Shown: in pieces, positions 1 through 9,595 of the stretch
Layout of the letters: each line of letters begins with the position of its first letter
Numbering within the stretch: the stretch's first letter is position 1
NCBI RefSeq assembly: GCF_020386635.1
Contig: NZ_CP081942.1
Coordinates: 5,084,001 to 5,148,000, forward strand
DNA from: Pseudomonas sp. MM211
GTDB taxonomy: Bacteria > Pseudomonadota > Gammaproteobacteria > Pseudomonadales > Pseudomonadaceae
Reading direction: 5' to 3'
Length of the DNA stretch: 64,000 nucleotides
The notes under the pieces: generated by a model
Database searches by the model: none
Seen by the model: only the letters and a program-made list of their open reading frames with translations
Told to the model about the DNA's origin: nothing
Made by a program: the position numbers and the translations under genes

Positions 1-662
1 AGGCCGACGGGGTCATCCAGCTGCGCGCCTTCGATCCGTTCGCGCGCCAGGATCATCCGCCGCTGGTGAACATCTGCGAGATCGTCGACGACGCCCCCTG
101 GCCCACGGTCAGCCTGAACAACCGCGGCGCAGCCCGTACCATGACCGAGCACCTGCTGGATCTTGGTCATCGCCGTATCGGGCTGATCCAGGGGCCGCCG
201 GACAGCCCGCTGACCCGCGAGCGCTTCGCCGGTTATTGTGAAGCCCTCGACGCCGCGGGTATCGAGCTCGATCCCGCCCTGCTGCAGGACGGTAACTACG
301 ACTGCCAGTCCGGGCATGCCGCGACGGCGCACCTGCTGCGTGCCGAGCCGCGCCCGACGGCGATCTTCTGCGAGAACGACGAAATGGCCATGGGCGCCAT
401 CCGCTGTATTCGCCATGCCGGCTTGCGGGTTCCCGAGGACATCTCGGTCGCCGGCTTCGACGACATCTCCTTCGCCGCCTTTTGCGACCCGCCGCTGACC
501 ACCATCGCGCAACCAGCTGAGGCCTTCGGCCAGCACGCGGTGGCCATGCTGCTCGCCCTGCTGGAAGGAAAGAGCATCGCCGAGCATCGCCTGATCCTGC
601 CTTTCGAACTGGTCGTTCGGGCGAGCACCGCAGCCCGCTCACAGCCGCCTGCTCAGGCCTAA
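1..662 (+). CDS. LacI-family transcriptional regulator, 5' end outside window
   Basis: The frame is open from the first bases of the window and stops at 660-662, so only the ligand-binding and dimerisation part of the repressor is present; the N-terminal helix-turn-helix lies upstream. The visible chain has features typical of LacI/PurR periplasmic-binding-like domains: an HLLDLGHRRIGLI segment, a RER-F-GY stretch, PTAIFCENDEMAMGA in the second lobe, and VAGFDDISFA followed by PPLTTIAQP near the C-terminus. These proteins bind a sugar or nucleoside effector and release DNA. The effector cannot be named, because the genes it controls are probably upstream. Nothing indicates truncation apart from the window edge. 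Confidence 0.9.
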   Translation, partial: ADGVIQLRAFDPFARQDHPPLVNICEIVDDAPWPTVSLNNRGAARTMTEHLLDLGHRRIGLIQGPPDSPLTRERFAGYCEALDAAGIELDPALLQDGNYDCQSGHAATAHLLRAEPRPTAIFCENDEMAMGAIRCIRHAGLRVPEDISVAGFDDISFAAFCDPPLTTIAQPAEAFGQHAVAMLLALLEGKSIAEHRLILPFELVVRASTAARSQPPAQA

Positions 663-805
663 CGGCAGCTGCGAGCCCAGGGGCGACAATGCTGCTTGCC
701 TGATACTGCGGCTGACATCAAAAGAGAAAATTAGCGCTGAACGAGACGCCCATGACCTGCTTATGATGCTGCGCTGAACATCCTCCCCCCGAGCCCGAAT
801 CGTAG

Positions 806-1699
806 ATGCCCAGAGAAAATTTCAACGACCTGCAGGCCTTCGTGGTCATTGCCCGGGAGGGCAGTTTTACCCGCGGCGCAGCGCACCTCGGTGTTTCCCA
901 ATCGGCCCTCAGCCACACCATTCGCAGCCTGGAAACACGCCTCGGCGTACGCCTGCTGACCCGCACCACGCGCAGCCTGGCACTCACTGAGGCCGGCGAG
1001 CGGCTCTACGCCACGGTGGCGCCGCGCCTCGAAGAGATCGAAGCAGAGATCATCGCCGTCAGCGAGTTTCGCGACAAGCCGGTTGGCACCCTGCGCATCA
1101 CCACGTCAGAGCATGCGGCCAACAACATTCTCTGGCCCAAGCTGCACAAGGTGCTTGGCGCCTACCCGGATATCAAAGTCGAGATCACCGTCGACTATGC
1201 CCTCACCGATATCGTGGCGCAGCGTTACGACGCCGGTGTGCGCCTCGGTGATCAGGTAGCCAAGGACATGATCGCCGTACCGATCGGCCCGACCCTGCGC
1301 ATGGCGGTGGTCGCCTCGCCGGAGTACTTCACCCGCTACGAGATCCCACTCAGCCCGGCGGATCTGGCTCGGCATTGCTGCATCAACCTGCGCCTGCCCA
1401 CTTACGGCGGCCTGCTGCAATGGGATTTCGAGAAGGGCGGCCACGAAGTGAAGGCCCGCGTCGATGGTCAGTGGACCTTCAACAGCAGCGCGCCGGTACT
1501 GCGCGCTGCCCTGGCTGGCTGCGGGCTGGCCTTTCTGCCCGACGACATGGTGCAGGAACAGTTGGCCGACGGCAGCCTGGTGCGCGTGCTGGAAGACTGG
1601 TGCGAGCCGTTTGCCGGCTACCACCTGTACTACCCGAACCGCCGCCAGTACTCCCGCGCCCTCGGCGTGATCATCGATGCGTTGCGTCACCCGGGCTGA
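806..1699 (+). CDS. LysR-family transcriptional regulator
   Basis: This 297-residue protein has the usual LysR length and layout. The N-terminal winged helix-turn-helix covers about residues 5-65, with the recognition segment around GSFTRGAAHLGVSQSALSHT and the RSLETRLGVRLLTRTTRS wing. The remainder is the two-lobed effector domain, ending in a YYPNRRQYS motif common in the subgroup that controls small oxidoreductase genes. It faces the CMD-family gene convergently and lies about 1 kb from the aldo/keto reductase. It may control one or both through the repeated CTCATGA sequences at 2579-2619, which is inference. No effector can be assigned. Confidence 0.92.
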   Translation: MPRENFNDLQAFVVIAREGSFTRGAAHLGVSQSALSHTIRSLETRLGVRLLTRTTRSLALTEAGERLYATVAPRLEEIEAEIIAVSEFRDKPVGTLRITTSEHAANNILWPKLHKVLGAYPDIKVEITVDYALTDIVAQRYDAGVRLGDQVAKDMIAVPIGPTLRMAVVASPEYFTRYEIPLSPADLARHCCINLRLPTYGGLLQWDFEKGGHEVKARVDGQWTFNSSAPVLRAALAGCGLAFLPDDMVQEQLADGSLVRVLEDWCEPFAGYHLYYPNRRQYSRALGVIIDALRHPG

Positions 1700-1716
1700 G
1701 TAGTGCCTGCATAGGC

Positions 1717-2484
1717 CTACTGACGCACCTCGAAAACCGACTGCAATACCGGCAAGGCCGACATCGCCCGCGGCCAACCCGCGTAGAACGCCAGGTGGGT
1801 GACGACCTCGGCGGCCTGCTCGCGGGTCAGGCCGTTATCCATGGCGCGGTTGAGGTGGAACGGCATCTGCTCGGCCTGACCACGGGCGATCAGCGCCGCC
1901 ACGGTAACCAGACTGCGATCCCGGGCGGCCAACTGCGGGCGCAGCCAGAGGTCGGCGAACAGTACGTCGTCGGTATAACGCGCCAGGCGCGGCGCAACCG
2001 GCGCGACGTTATCGCGCACGCTGGCTGCACGCCGGGCTTCGGCCGCCTCGTCGACCGGCAGAGGCGGCTGATCAGCCGCGCGATATTGCTCGGGGTCGAT
2101 GCCACGGGTCTCGAACACGTCACCAGCCACGCCAACCGCCGACATCGCATTCGGCCAGCCGGTATAGAACGCCAGGTGCGTGATCAGCTCGACGAGCTCC
2201 CCCGGTTCGACACCGTTGTCCAGCGCCAGATTGATGTGCGAGGTCATCTGCGCTGATTGCCCATTGGCGACCAGCGTCGACAGCGTGACCAGGCTGCGAT
2301 CCCGGGGCGCGAGCGCCTCGCGCTTCCACAGATCACCGAACAGCACCGTTTCGGTATAGGCGAACAGCTGGGGGGCGGTCTGTCGCGCCTGCCGGGCGGC
2401 GGGCGTATCCGGTACGCCCTGAGCGGCAGCCTCCAGGGAGATGGCGCAGAGCAGTGTGGAAGCCAGGGATGCACGGGATTTCAT
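1717..2484 (-). CDS. Secreted tandem carboxymuconolactone decarboxylase (CMD) family protein
   Basis: The 255-residue product begins with a signal peptide (MKSRASLASTLLCAISLEAAAQG, probable cleavage after AAA). It then carries two copies of the CMD fold, about residues 38-125 and 160-250. Each copy has an RDRSLVT segment, a helix with H and N, and a THLAFY(T/A)GWP-AMSA motif, which points to internal duplication. The CXXC pair of AhpD-type peroxidase-reducing members is absent; the only cysteine is in the signal peptide. Members without it act as lactone decarboxylases or have unknown roles. The gene is divergent from the aldo/keto reductase across a 257 bp regulatory gap. I would not assign a substrate. 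Confidence 0.85.
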   Translation of the reverse strand: MKSRASLASTLLCAISLEAAAQGVPDTPAARQARQTAPQLFAYTETVLFGDLWKREALAPRDRSLVTLSTLVANGQSAQMTSHINLALDNGVEPGELVELITHLAFYTGWPNAMSAVGVAGDVFETRGIDPEQYRAADQPPLPVDEAAEARRAASVRDNVAPVAPRLARYTDDVLFADLWLRPQLAARDRSLVTVAALIARGQAEQMPFHLNRAMDNGLTREQAAEVVTHLAFYAGWPRAMSALPVLQSVFEVRQ

Positions 2485-2578
2485 GGGAACACCTGTCCGT
2501 TCACTTGAGGTCTTGAAAGCCTAGGGCCCAGACCTCGCGTGAGTAAGACCAGAATCACGCATACGGTGGTGAGCAAAA

Positions 2579-2619
2579 CTCATGAAAACCACTGATCAAC
2601 TCATGAATTAACCTCATGA
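2579..2619. promoter_or_regulatory. Three CTCATGA direct repeats in a divergent promoter region
   Basis: The heptamer CTCATGA occurs at 2579-2585, 2600-2606 and 2613-2619. The site lies between the divergent CMD gene (start 2484) and aldo/keto reductase gene (start 2742). Repeats with starts 21 and 13 bases apart suggest a regulator binding region, with the nearby LysR protein as the obvious candidate. The repeats are seen; the binding is inferred. Confidence 0.35.
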
Positions 2620-2666
2620 CGCTATGCCGACTTTACTACCTAGTGCTGCCCTCCCCCGCTGATTAA

Positions 2667-3731
<1,065 letters not shown>

Positions 3732-3747
3732 AAACCGGAAACTGCTC

Positions 3748-4341
3748 ATGAGCGATGCCCACGACCCACTGCGCCGCACGCTGCTCGCCGCGCTCGCCAG
3801 CGTCCCCTTTCTGGCTGGCGCCAGCGCCGCCACCCAGGGCGCCGAGGTGCAACGACAGGGTTCGCGCCTGCTGGTGGCGTACTTCTCGCGAAGCGGCAAC
3901 ACCCGCATCATCGCTGGCATGCTGCAGCGCGCGCTGAGTACCGACCTGCTGGAGATCCAGCCGGCCACGCCCTATCCCGAGGACTACCTGCAAACCGTCG
4001 AGCAGGCGCGCCAGGAACGTAACAGTGGCTACCGACCACCGCTTGCATCCACAGAGGTGGATCTCACCTCGTACGACACACTGCTGCTGGGCTTTCCAAT
4101 CTGGGGCGGCAGCACGCCGCCGGTGATCCGTTCCTTTCTGGCCGCTCACGACCTGTCCGGCAAAACCCTGATCCCGTTCGTCACCCACGGCGGCCATGGC
4201 CTGGGCGACAGCGGATCGATCCTCACCAGTCATGCGAAGGGCGCGCGGGTGCTCGAAGGCTTCACCCTGGAAGCCGATCAGGAGCGCCGCACCATGGAGC
4301 GCGTCAACCGCTGGCTCGAAGACGCCGGAATCAGCGGCTGA
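3748..4341 (+). CDS. Flavodoxin-family protein with export signal
   Basis: A 197-residue flavodoxin. It starts with a Tat-like leader (DPLRRTLLAALASVPFLAGASA), so it is likely exported. LLVAYFSRSGNTR is the FMN phosphate-binding loop, and GFPIWGGSTPP plus THGGHGLGDS contact the isoalloxazine ring. Length and motifs fit the flavodoxin_4 type found beside aldo/keto reductases and cupins in Pseudomonas rather than a ferredoxin-replacing electron carrier. The gene lies 16 bases after the aldo/keto reductase and just ahead of the cupin gene. The physiological partner is unknown. Confidence 0.85.
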   Translation: MSDAHDPLRRTLLAALASVPFLAGASAATQGAEVQRQGSRLLVAYFSRSGNTRIIAGMLQRALSTDLLEIQPATPYPEDYLQTVEQARQERNSGYRPPLASTEVDLTSYDTLLLGFPIWGGSTPPVIRSFLAAHDLSGKTLIPFVTHGGHGLGDSGSILTSHAKGARVLEGFTLEADQERRTMERVNRWLEDAGISG

Positions 4342-4377
4342 GACGCCCTATCAATTTATCGATTGAGGAGATCCGAT

Positions 4378-4881
4378 ATGAGTGCACGTCGAACCAAAGC
4401 GTTCGTGACAGCTGCCGCGCTATCGCTGGGCAGCCTCAGCGAGGCGCAAGAACCCACCGATATCCGCATCGCACGAGCCGGCGAACAGCCGTCCGTGCAG
4501 GTGCCCGCCGAATACTTCACCGGCAACGTCCGCCTGGATGCGCCGTTCAAGGGCAGCGATGCTGCACGGGTCAGTGGCGGCACGGTCACCTTCGAGCCGG
4601 GTGCGCGCACTGCCTGGCACAGCCATCCGCTTGGGCAGACGCTGATCGTGGTCAGCGGCGTGGGCTACGTGCAGAACTGGAATGGCCCGCGCCGGGAAAT
4701 CCGCCCGGGCGATACCGTGTGGATCGCGCCGGGGGTCAAACACTGGCATGGCGCGACCGCGACCACGGCGATGAGCCATATCGCCATTGCCGAGCAGCTG
4801 GACGGCAAGGCTGCCGACTGGATGGAAAAGGTCTCGGACGAGCAGTACGCAGCGCCGCCACAGGCCGCTTCGGCGCAGTGA
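4378..4881 (+). CDS. Exported cupin-domain protein
   Basis: The ATG at 4378 follows a clear GAGGAG ribosome site, which is why it is preferred over an in-frame TTG at 4363. The product is 167 residues, with a signal peptide ending near SEAQE and a single cupin barrel. The metal-binding motifs are [21 protein letters not shown] and a later [18 protein letters not shown]. Such proteins are often annotated as cupin_2 or quercetin-dioxygenase-like and frequently sit with CMD and aldo/keto reductase genes, as here. It is the last gene of the plus-strand set and ends at a strong hairpin. Its substrate is unknown. Confidence 0.85.
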   Translation: MSARRTKAFVTAAALSLGSLSEAQEPTDIRIARAGEQPSVQVPAEYFTGNVRLDAPFKGSDAARVSGGTVTFEPGARTAWHSHPLGQTLIVVSGVGYVQNWNGPRREIRPGDTVWIAPGVKHWHGATATTAMSHIAIAEQLDGKAADWMEKVSDEQYAAPPQAASAQ

Positions 4882-4888
4882 GGCAGCC

Positions 4889-4918
4889 GAGCGAACCGTC
4901 GTTACCGACGGTTCGCTC
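4889..4918. terminator. Bidirectional hairpin between convergent genes
   Basis: Perfect 13 bp arms GAGCGAACCGTCG (4889-4901) and CGACGGTTCGCTC (4906-4918) with a four-base loop. They lie between the cupin stop and the convergent metallophosphoesterase stop. There is no long T run, so termination is probable rather than certain. Confidence 0.6.
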
Positions 4919-4929
4919 CTCAGCCGAAG

Positions 4930-6054
4930 CTAGCCTTTGGCTGCACGCAAAGTGATGCGGGTGATCTCCGAAGGTTTGCCCAGGCGCAGCGGGAAGCCAT
5001 TCCACAGCCCCGCGCCATTGCTGACGTACAAACGCATGTCACCCACTGCGTATTCCCCGGACACATAGCCCTCGTTGAACGCCTGGGTGACCCAGTGCAT
5101 GCCCAGTACCTGACCGCCGTGGGTGTGACCGGACAACTGCAGATCGGCACCGGCGAGGGCATTGCCCGCAGCCGCCAGTGGCCGATGGCTAAGCAGGATC
5201 ACCGCCGCCTCCGGGGGAACCCCGGCGAGCGCGGCTTCGATGTCAGGCAGCGGCTGACCAAAACGGCTGGCGGCCGGATCGGTGATGCCGGCCAGCACCA
5301 GGCTGGCACCCGCGTCCTCGATGGTCACGTGCTCGTTGAGCAACATGGGCAGCCCCAGGGATTCGAAGTGGCCAAGCCAGTTCTGATACTCCGCGTAGTA
5401 CTCGTGGTTGCCGGGAATCGCGTACACACCGAGCCGTGCGCGCAGATCACGCAGCGGCTCGACATCCTGCTCACGGGCAGCGACGGTGCCATCGACCAGA
5501 TCGCCGGTGATCACCATCAGATCCGGCTGCAGCGCGTTGGCCTTGGCGACCACCGCTTCCATCCACGGGCGCTGCAGCAGGCGACTGGCGTGCAGATCGG
5601 TGAGCTGCACCAACTGCAGGCCATCCAGCTCGGCCGGCAACCGCGCCAGCTCGATCTCGACGTCGCGTACATCCGGCACTCGCACCGCCTGCCAGACGCC
5701 CAGCGCCGTCAGCAACATGGCAGCCAAGCCGACGCCTGCCCGTAACCCGGGCGCCTTGACGGCACTGCCGACGGAGCCAGCCCGTGCGAAAACCAGCGCA
5801 GTGAAATCCAGCACCAGAAGCACCAACGCGCTGACAATCAGCGCACCGAATGCCCAGCCCAGCAACATCAGTATCTCGCCCGGAATTTCCGGGGAGGCCA
5901 TGCTGCCGAAAAAGGTACGGGTGATCAGATGGTGCTCGGCGACCAGCAGGATCAGAACGCCCGCCACGCCTTTGACGGGGCGCGACCAGCGCTGGATGCA
6001 GATCATTCGCCAGAATACATACAGGGCTATGAGGCCCGTGATCAGGTGAAACAC
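4930..6054 (-). CDS. Membrane-anchored metallophosphoesterase
   Basis: A 374-residue protein with three or four hydrophobic segments in the first 140 residues (starting MFHLITGLIALYVFWRM), followed by a calcineurin-like phosphoesterase domain on about residues 145-370. The metal-binding blocks are in order: LTDLHASRL, ITGDLVDGT, IPGNHEYYAEY, LLSHRP and LSGHTHGGQV. This architecture matches the YkuE/YaeI group, some of which hydrolyse lipid-linked or UDP-linked phosphoesters at the membrane. No operon partner is evident, because both flanking genes are separated by terminator or promoter space. A specific lipid substrate cannot be read from the sequence. Confidence 0.88.
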   Translation of the reverse strand: MFHLITGLIALYVFWRMICIQRWSRPVKGVAGVLILLVAEHHLITRTFFGSMASPEIPGEILMLLGWAFGALIVSALVLLVLDFTALVFARAGSVGSAVKAPGLRAGVGLAAMLLTALGVWQAVRVPDVRDVEIELARLPAELDGLQLVQLTDLHASRLLQRPWMEAVVAKANALQPDLMVITGDLVDGTVAAREQDVEPLRDLRARLGVYAIPGNHEYYAEYQNWLGHFESLGLPMLLNEHVTIEDAGASLVLAGITDPAASRFGQPLPDIEAALAGVPPEAAVILLSHRPLAAAGNALAGADLQLSGHTHGGQVLGMHWVTQAFNEGYVSGEYAVGDMRLYVSNGAGLWNGFPLRLGKPSEITRITLRAAKG

Positions 6055-6390
6055 GGTTTATCTCGCTTGTTCAGGAGGTGAATCGGCTGCGGCCTCATGT
6101 GACCTCGACAGCGCAACGGGGTGCCGCGTTTTCCTGTAAGCCTTTGCGACAGGAAAAAGCGACGACGCGCTGACTTGTGCCCGCCGGCAAACAGACAATC
6201 TATAAAGATAAATTCGGCGTAAATAAAGTATCAATAAACGAATACCCTTATGAGCAGAAGTCATCAATAACAATATCCAACTATCAATATCGCGCCTTAC
6301 CACGAATGAGCCCAAAGCATATTGCCCATTCCAATGAAAAACAGCACAAAACAAACTTACCGCTTCAATTCAAAGTACTTTTCTACGGGC

Positions 6391-6417
6391 AAAAAAAACC
6401 GCCTCATAGTGAGGCGG
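6391..6417 (-). terminator. Rho-independent terminator reading leftwards
   Basis: The arms CCGCCTCA (6399-6406) and TGAGGCGG (6410-6417) form an 8 bp stem with a three-base loop. Eight consecutive A at 6391-6398 become eight U on a minus-strand transcript. On the plus strand there is no T run, so it terminates leftward transcription. Confidence 0.75.
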
Positions 6418-6612
6418 AAACCAAAGGATGATGAACTGGAGAGACCACCGGCTACTCTCGGAGCCAATGGTTATGAGTTCATCGCCTCGAATGCTATAGG
6501 TAAACCCCTGCCGCTACGCATCATTTCCATCGATAGTAATAATCGACTCCTGTGGTTGGCTCATGCGCCAACGCCGATGATAACTATCGCACTGCGCTGG
6601 TATATCCAGCGC
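6391..6612 (-). ncRNA. Candidate small RNA divergent from the porin gene
   Basis: On the minus strand a run of stem-loops ends in a textbook intrinsic terminator: GCGCTGG-N5-CCAGCGC at 6612-6594, GTTGGC-N6-GCCAAC at 6572-6555, then the terminator at 6417-6391. No minus-strand protein gene lies upstream to need that terminator. A possible promoter, TTGATT, 16 bases, TAATTA, lies around 6617-6645 on the minus strand, which would give a transcript of about 220 nucleotides. No known RNA family was recognised, so the exact ends are a guess. Confidence 0.35.
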
Positions 6613-6680
6613 ACATAATAATTATGTTGTGACATTGGTGAATCAATACTTCAACACCTGCCAATCGACTAGGAGCATCC

Positions 6681-7937
6681 ATGTTCAAACACAAGAAACT
6701 CGCACTCGCCTGTGCGTGTCTGGCAGCAGGCATTCCACTGGCACAGGCCAGTGAGCAATCCGAATCCAACGGATTCATCGCCGACAGCAGCCTGAAATTG
6801 CTGCTGCGCAATGCGTACTTCAACCGCGATTTCAAGAACAACGCCGCCGACGCCAAGGTGTGGGGCCAGGGCTTCATCACCACCTTCGAGTCCGGCTTTA
6901 CCCAGGGTACCGTCGGCGTGGGTGTCGATGCCTTCGGTCTACTCGGGGTCAAGCTCGACAGCGGCCGAGGCCGCAATTACAGCGCGTTCTTCGATACCGA
7001 CGGCGATGGCCGCCCGGTCGACGACCTTTCCCAGGCTGGGGCGGCGGTCAAGCTGCGCTTCTCCAATACGGTAGTCCGTTACGGCAACCAGTTCCCGTCG
7101 CTGCCTGTGCTGGCCCATGACGACAGCCGCCTGCTCCCGCAATCGTTCACCGGCACATTGGTCACCAGCAACGAAGTGCAGGGCCTCGAACTGAATGCCG
7201 GTCGTTTCACTGCCGACAGCCCCATGGGCGATCCGGCACGGGATGCCAACCGCCTGAAGAACATCGATGTACTGGGTGGCAGCTACGCCTTCACCGACAA
7301 CCTGAGCGCCGCGCTGTATCACTCGGACGTGGAGGACGTTTACGAGAAGTACTACGCCAACCTCAACTACACCACCGAGCTGAGCGACACCCAGGCGCTC
7401 AATTTCGATTTCAACCTGTACCGCACCGACTACGATGACAACTCGGACGCAGCGCTGGACTTCGGCGGCGACGGCCGTAACGACCGCAACAACATCTGGA
7501 GCCTGGCGGCCAAGTACAGCGTCGGTTACCACGCCTTCATCATCGCCCACCAGCGAAGCAGCGGCGACGCCGGCTATGCCTATGATTACGGCGATGGCGG
7601 CAGCAGCGTCTATCTGGCCAACTCCTACTACTCGGACTTCAACCTGAAGGACGAACGCTCCTGGCAGGCCAGCTACGAGCTGGACTTCGCCGGCTATGGC
7701 GTACCGGGCCTGCGCTACAAGTTCGCCTATGTGCGTGGCGACAACATCGACACCGGTGGCGACAAGGAAGGCAAGGAGCGCGAGCTGTTCAACCAGGTCA
7801 GCTACACCGTGCAGAACGGTGCGGTCAAAGACCTCTCCCTGCGCCTGCGCAACTCCATCTACCGCTCCAGCAATGATGTTGGCCCGGATCTCAACGAGAT
7901 TCGCGCCTTCGTCGAATACCCGCTGAGCATTCTGTAA
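6681..7937 (+). CDS. OprD-family outer membrane porin
   Basis: A 418-residue outer membrane porin with a cleavable signal peptide (ends near PLAQAS). The mature start FIADSSLKLLLRNAYFNRDF is the hallmark of OprD/Opd porins, followed by a GFTQGTVGVGVDAFGLLGVKLDSG strand pair and alternating beta-strand sequence to the end. OprD-type porins are substrate-specific monomeric 18-strand channels for basic amino acids, dipeptides or aromatic acids. The substrate cannot be assigned because no catabolic neighbours are linked. The start follows an AGGAG site eight bases upstream. Monocistronic: it ends in a strong hairpin and has the candidate small RNA divergently upstream. Confidence 0.92.
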   Translation: MFKHKKLALACACLAAGIPLAQASEQSESNGFIADSSLKLLLRNAYFNRDFKNNAADAKVWGQGFITTFESGFTQGTVGVGVDAFGLLGVKLDSGRGRNYSAFFDTDGDGRPVDDLSQAGAAVKLRFSNTVVRYGNQFPSLPVLAHDDSRLLPQSFTGTLVTSNEVQGLELNAGRFTADSPMGDPARDANRLKNIDVLGGSYAFTDNLSAALYHSDVEDVYEKYYANLNYTTELSDTQALNFDFNLYRTDYDDNSDAALDFGGDGRNDRNNIWSLAAKYSVGYHAFIIAHQRSSGDAGYAYDYGDGGSSVYLANSYYSDFNLKDERSWQASYELDFAGYGVPGLRYKFAYVRGDNIDTGGDKEGKERELFNQVSYTVQNGAVKDLSLRLRNSIYRSSNDVGPDLNEIRAFVEYPLSIL

Positions 7938-7947
7938 GGCAGCCAAA

Positions 7948-7979
7948 AGCAAACGACGACCCTCGGGTCGTCGTTTGCT
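7948..7979. terminator. Long hairpin after the porin gene
   Basis: A near-perfect inverted repeat of about 15 bp per arm (AGCAAACGACGACC with GGTCGTCGTTTGCT) lies between the porin stop and the convergent MocA-like gene. It can serve both strands; T tracts are short. Confidence 0.7.
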
Positions 7980-8003
7980 GATCACGCTTGCTGGCCAGAA
8001 GCA

Positions 8004-8549
8004 CTATTCGAGCAGACGGCGTACTCGCTGCAGATCTTCGAGCGTATCGATGTCCGTGAGGATGCCCGGATCATCGAGCGGCAGTTGCATAGCACGCCCC
8101 GCAGCACGGTAGCGCTGCACGACGGATGCCCCGCCCGCCTCGCCGCTGAGCAAAGCCAGCTCGTCGAAGCACTCGCGAGAGAACCCCACCGGATGGCCTT
8201 TGGCGCCATCGAAGACCGGCACCACCACGGGACTGTCCGCCAGGGCAGCAGCCACGCTGCTGATGCTCTGCGCAGTCACCAGCGGCAGATCGCCCGGCAG
8301 CACTAGCCAGCCCGAAGCACCTGCGGTAGCCCGCACGCCTTCGGCAATCGAATCGGCCATGCCATCACCACGGGCGCTGTGTACCACGTGAACGGCGAGC
8401 CCTGAGCGTTCGACCGCTGCCAGCACATGGTCGAGAACCGGCTTGCCGTGTAGATCGGCCTGCAGCTTGCTCACTGCGCCACCAGAAGCACGGAAGCGCG
8501 AGCCGCGACCCGCCGCCAGCACGATCACCACGGGGGCGTTCGACTGCAT
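8004..8549 (-). CDS. MobA/MocA-like molybdenum cofactor nucleotidyltransferase
   Basis: A 181-residue NTP transferase. The N-terminal VIVLAAGRGSRF loop binds the nucleotide, LPGDLPLV holds the metal-binding aspartate, and GHPVGFSRE is the conserved later block of MocA/MobA-type enzymes. It lies two bases after the XdhC-like gene and closes the aldehyde oxidoreductase operon. It therefore most likely converts molybdopterin to the cytosine dinucleotide form that PaoC-type subunits carry, by analogy with MocA in Escherichia coli. Specificity for CTP over GTP is inferred from the operon, not from residues. Confidence 0.85.
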   Translation of the reverse strand: MQSNAPVVIVLAAGRGSRFRASGGAVSKLQADLHGKPVLDHVLAAVERSGLAVHVVHSARGDGMADSIAEGVRATAGASGWLVLPGDLPLVTAQSISSVAAALADSPVVVPVFDGAKGHPVGFSRECFDELALLSGEAGGASVVQRYRAAGRAMQLPLDDPGILTDIDTLEDLQRVRRLLE

Positions 8550-8551
8550 GC

Positions 8552-9520
8552 CTACAGCGCCCCCCGGTCGATACCGTTGGCGACCCGTAGCACATCGGCC
8601 ATGGTCGCCAGGGCGATTTCAGCCGGTGACTTGCTGCCCAGTTGCAGGCCGATCGGAGCGTGAATTCGCTGCATCTGCTCAGGCGTCAGCCCGCCAAGGC
8701 GTGCCAAACGCTCCATACGTTTACCGCTGGTGCGCTGCGAGCCCATGGCGCCGATATAGAAGGCGTCGGTACGCACGGCTTCGATAAGCGTCAGATCGTC
8801 CATACGCGGATCATGGGTCAGGGCCAGCACTGCGGTGGCGCGATGGGCGCCCTGCTCGGCGATAAAACGTGCCGGCAGCAGTTCGAGTACCTGCATGCCT
8901 GGCAGGGTCACTTCAGCGATCACCTCGGGCCGCGGATCGCAGAGGATCACCTCGTAACCGAGGGACAGCGCGAAGCTGGCGCAGAACTCGGCGACCGGTG
9001 ACCAACCCGCGAGGATCACCCGCAGCACGGCACCCATGCGGATCGACACATGTTCCTCGCCGCGCTGGATCTTCGCATCGCTCATGCTGCCCGGCCGGCA
9101 CTCGCCGACCCCATTGCCCAACGGCACGTCGCGGATCAGCAGTTCACCGCCGCCGAGAGCATGCTCGACCTGCGCCAGCATCGCCTCGGCGATAGCACCA
9201 GGCTCGATGTACTCGACCAGTACATCGAGCACGCCGCCACAGGGCAACGCACGGGTTGGCGTCAATCCGCCCTCGCCGTAGCGCACCACCTGATTGCGGG
9301 TGGCGAACGAACCGCTCGCCACCCGCTCGAGAAAATCTTCCTCCACGCAGCCGCCAGACAGTGACCCGCAGAATGAACCGTTAGGCAACGCCACCAGCAT
9401 CGCACCCGGCGCGCGGGGAGCAGAACCAAAGGTCGACAGCACGGTGCACAACCAGATCGGTTGCCCCTCTGCCAACCAGGCACGAGCCTGCTGAATTACC
9501 TGCAGGTCAAGTTGCTTCAT
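8552..9520 (-). CDS. paoD: XdhC/PaoD-type molybdenum cofactor insertion chaperone
   Basis: The ATG at 9520 is preferred over the GTG three codons upstream because GAGGTGG lies just ahead of it; the product is 322 residues. The N-terminal XdhC_CoxI domain contains WLCTVLSTFGSAPRAPGA and LSGGCVEED, and the C-terminal Rossmann-like domain contains LALTHDPRMDD and YIGAMGSQRT. These proteins hold matured cofactor and insert it into molybdenum hydroxylases. Its place directly after paoC makes it the counterpart of PaoD (YagQ). It does not become part of the finished enzyme. The symbol rests on operon position plus family. Confidence 0.85.
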   Translation of the reverse strand: MKQLDLQVIQQARAWLAEGQPIWLCTVLSTFGSAPRAPGAMLVALPNGSFCGSLSGGCVEEDFLERVASGSFATRNQVVRYGEGGLTPTRALPCGGVLDVLVEYIEPGAIAEAMLAQVEHALGGGELLIRDVPLGNGVGECRPGSMSDAKIQRGEEHVSIRMGAVLRVILAGWSPVAEFCASFALSLGYEVILCDPRPEVIAEVTLPGMQVLELLPARFIAEQGAHRATAVLALTHDPRMDDLTLIEAVRTDAFYIGAMGSQRTSGKRMERLARLGGLTPEQMQRIHAPIGLQLGSKSPAEIALATMADVLRVANGIDRGAL

Positions 9521-9595
9521 CAACACCACCTCGCCACCTCAACCCAGGCAACGCAGGCCACTCGTTTGACGGCCTGCGCTCGTTCACGCCCCCGA

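Larger units (their letters stand above)
6055..6680. other. AT-rich intergenic region without a credible protein gene
   Basis: This 626-base gap is clearly richer in A and T than its surroundings, especially 6180-6400. It holds a minus-strand intrinsic terminator at 6391-6417 and two further hairpins (6555-6572 and 6594-6612). The AGGAG ribosome site of the porin is at its right edge. Open frames inside it have no recognisable protein character. Confidence 0.6.

Noticed and set aside
1375..2256. Plus-strand open frame through the end of the LysR gene and CMD gene
   Set aside because: Arg-rich shadow with no family features.
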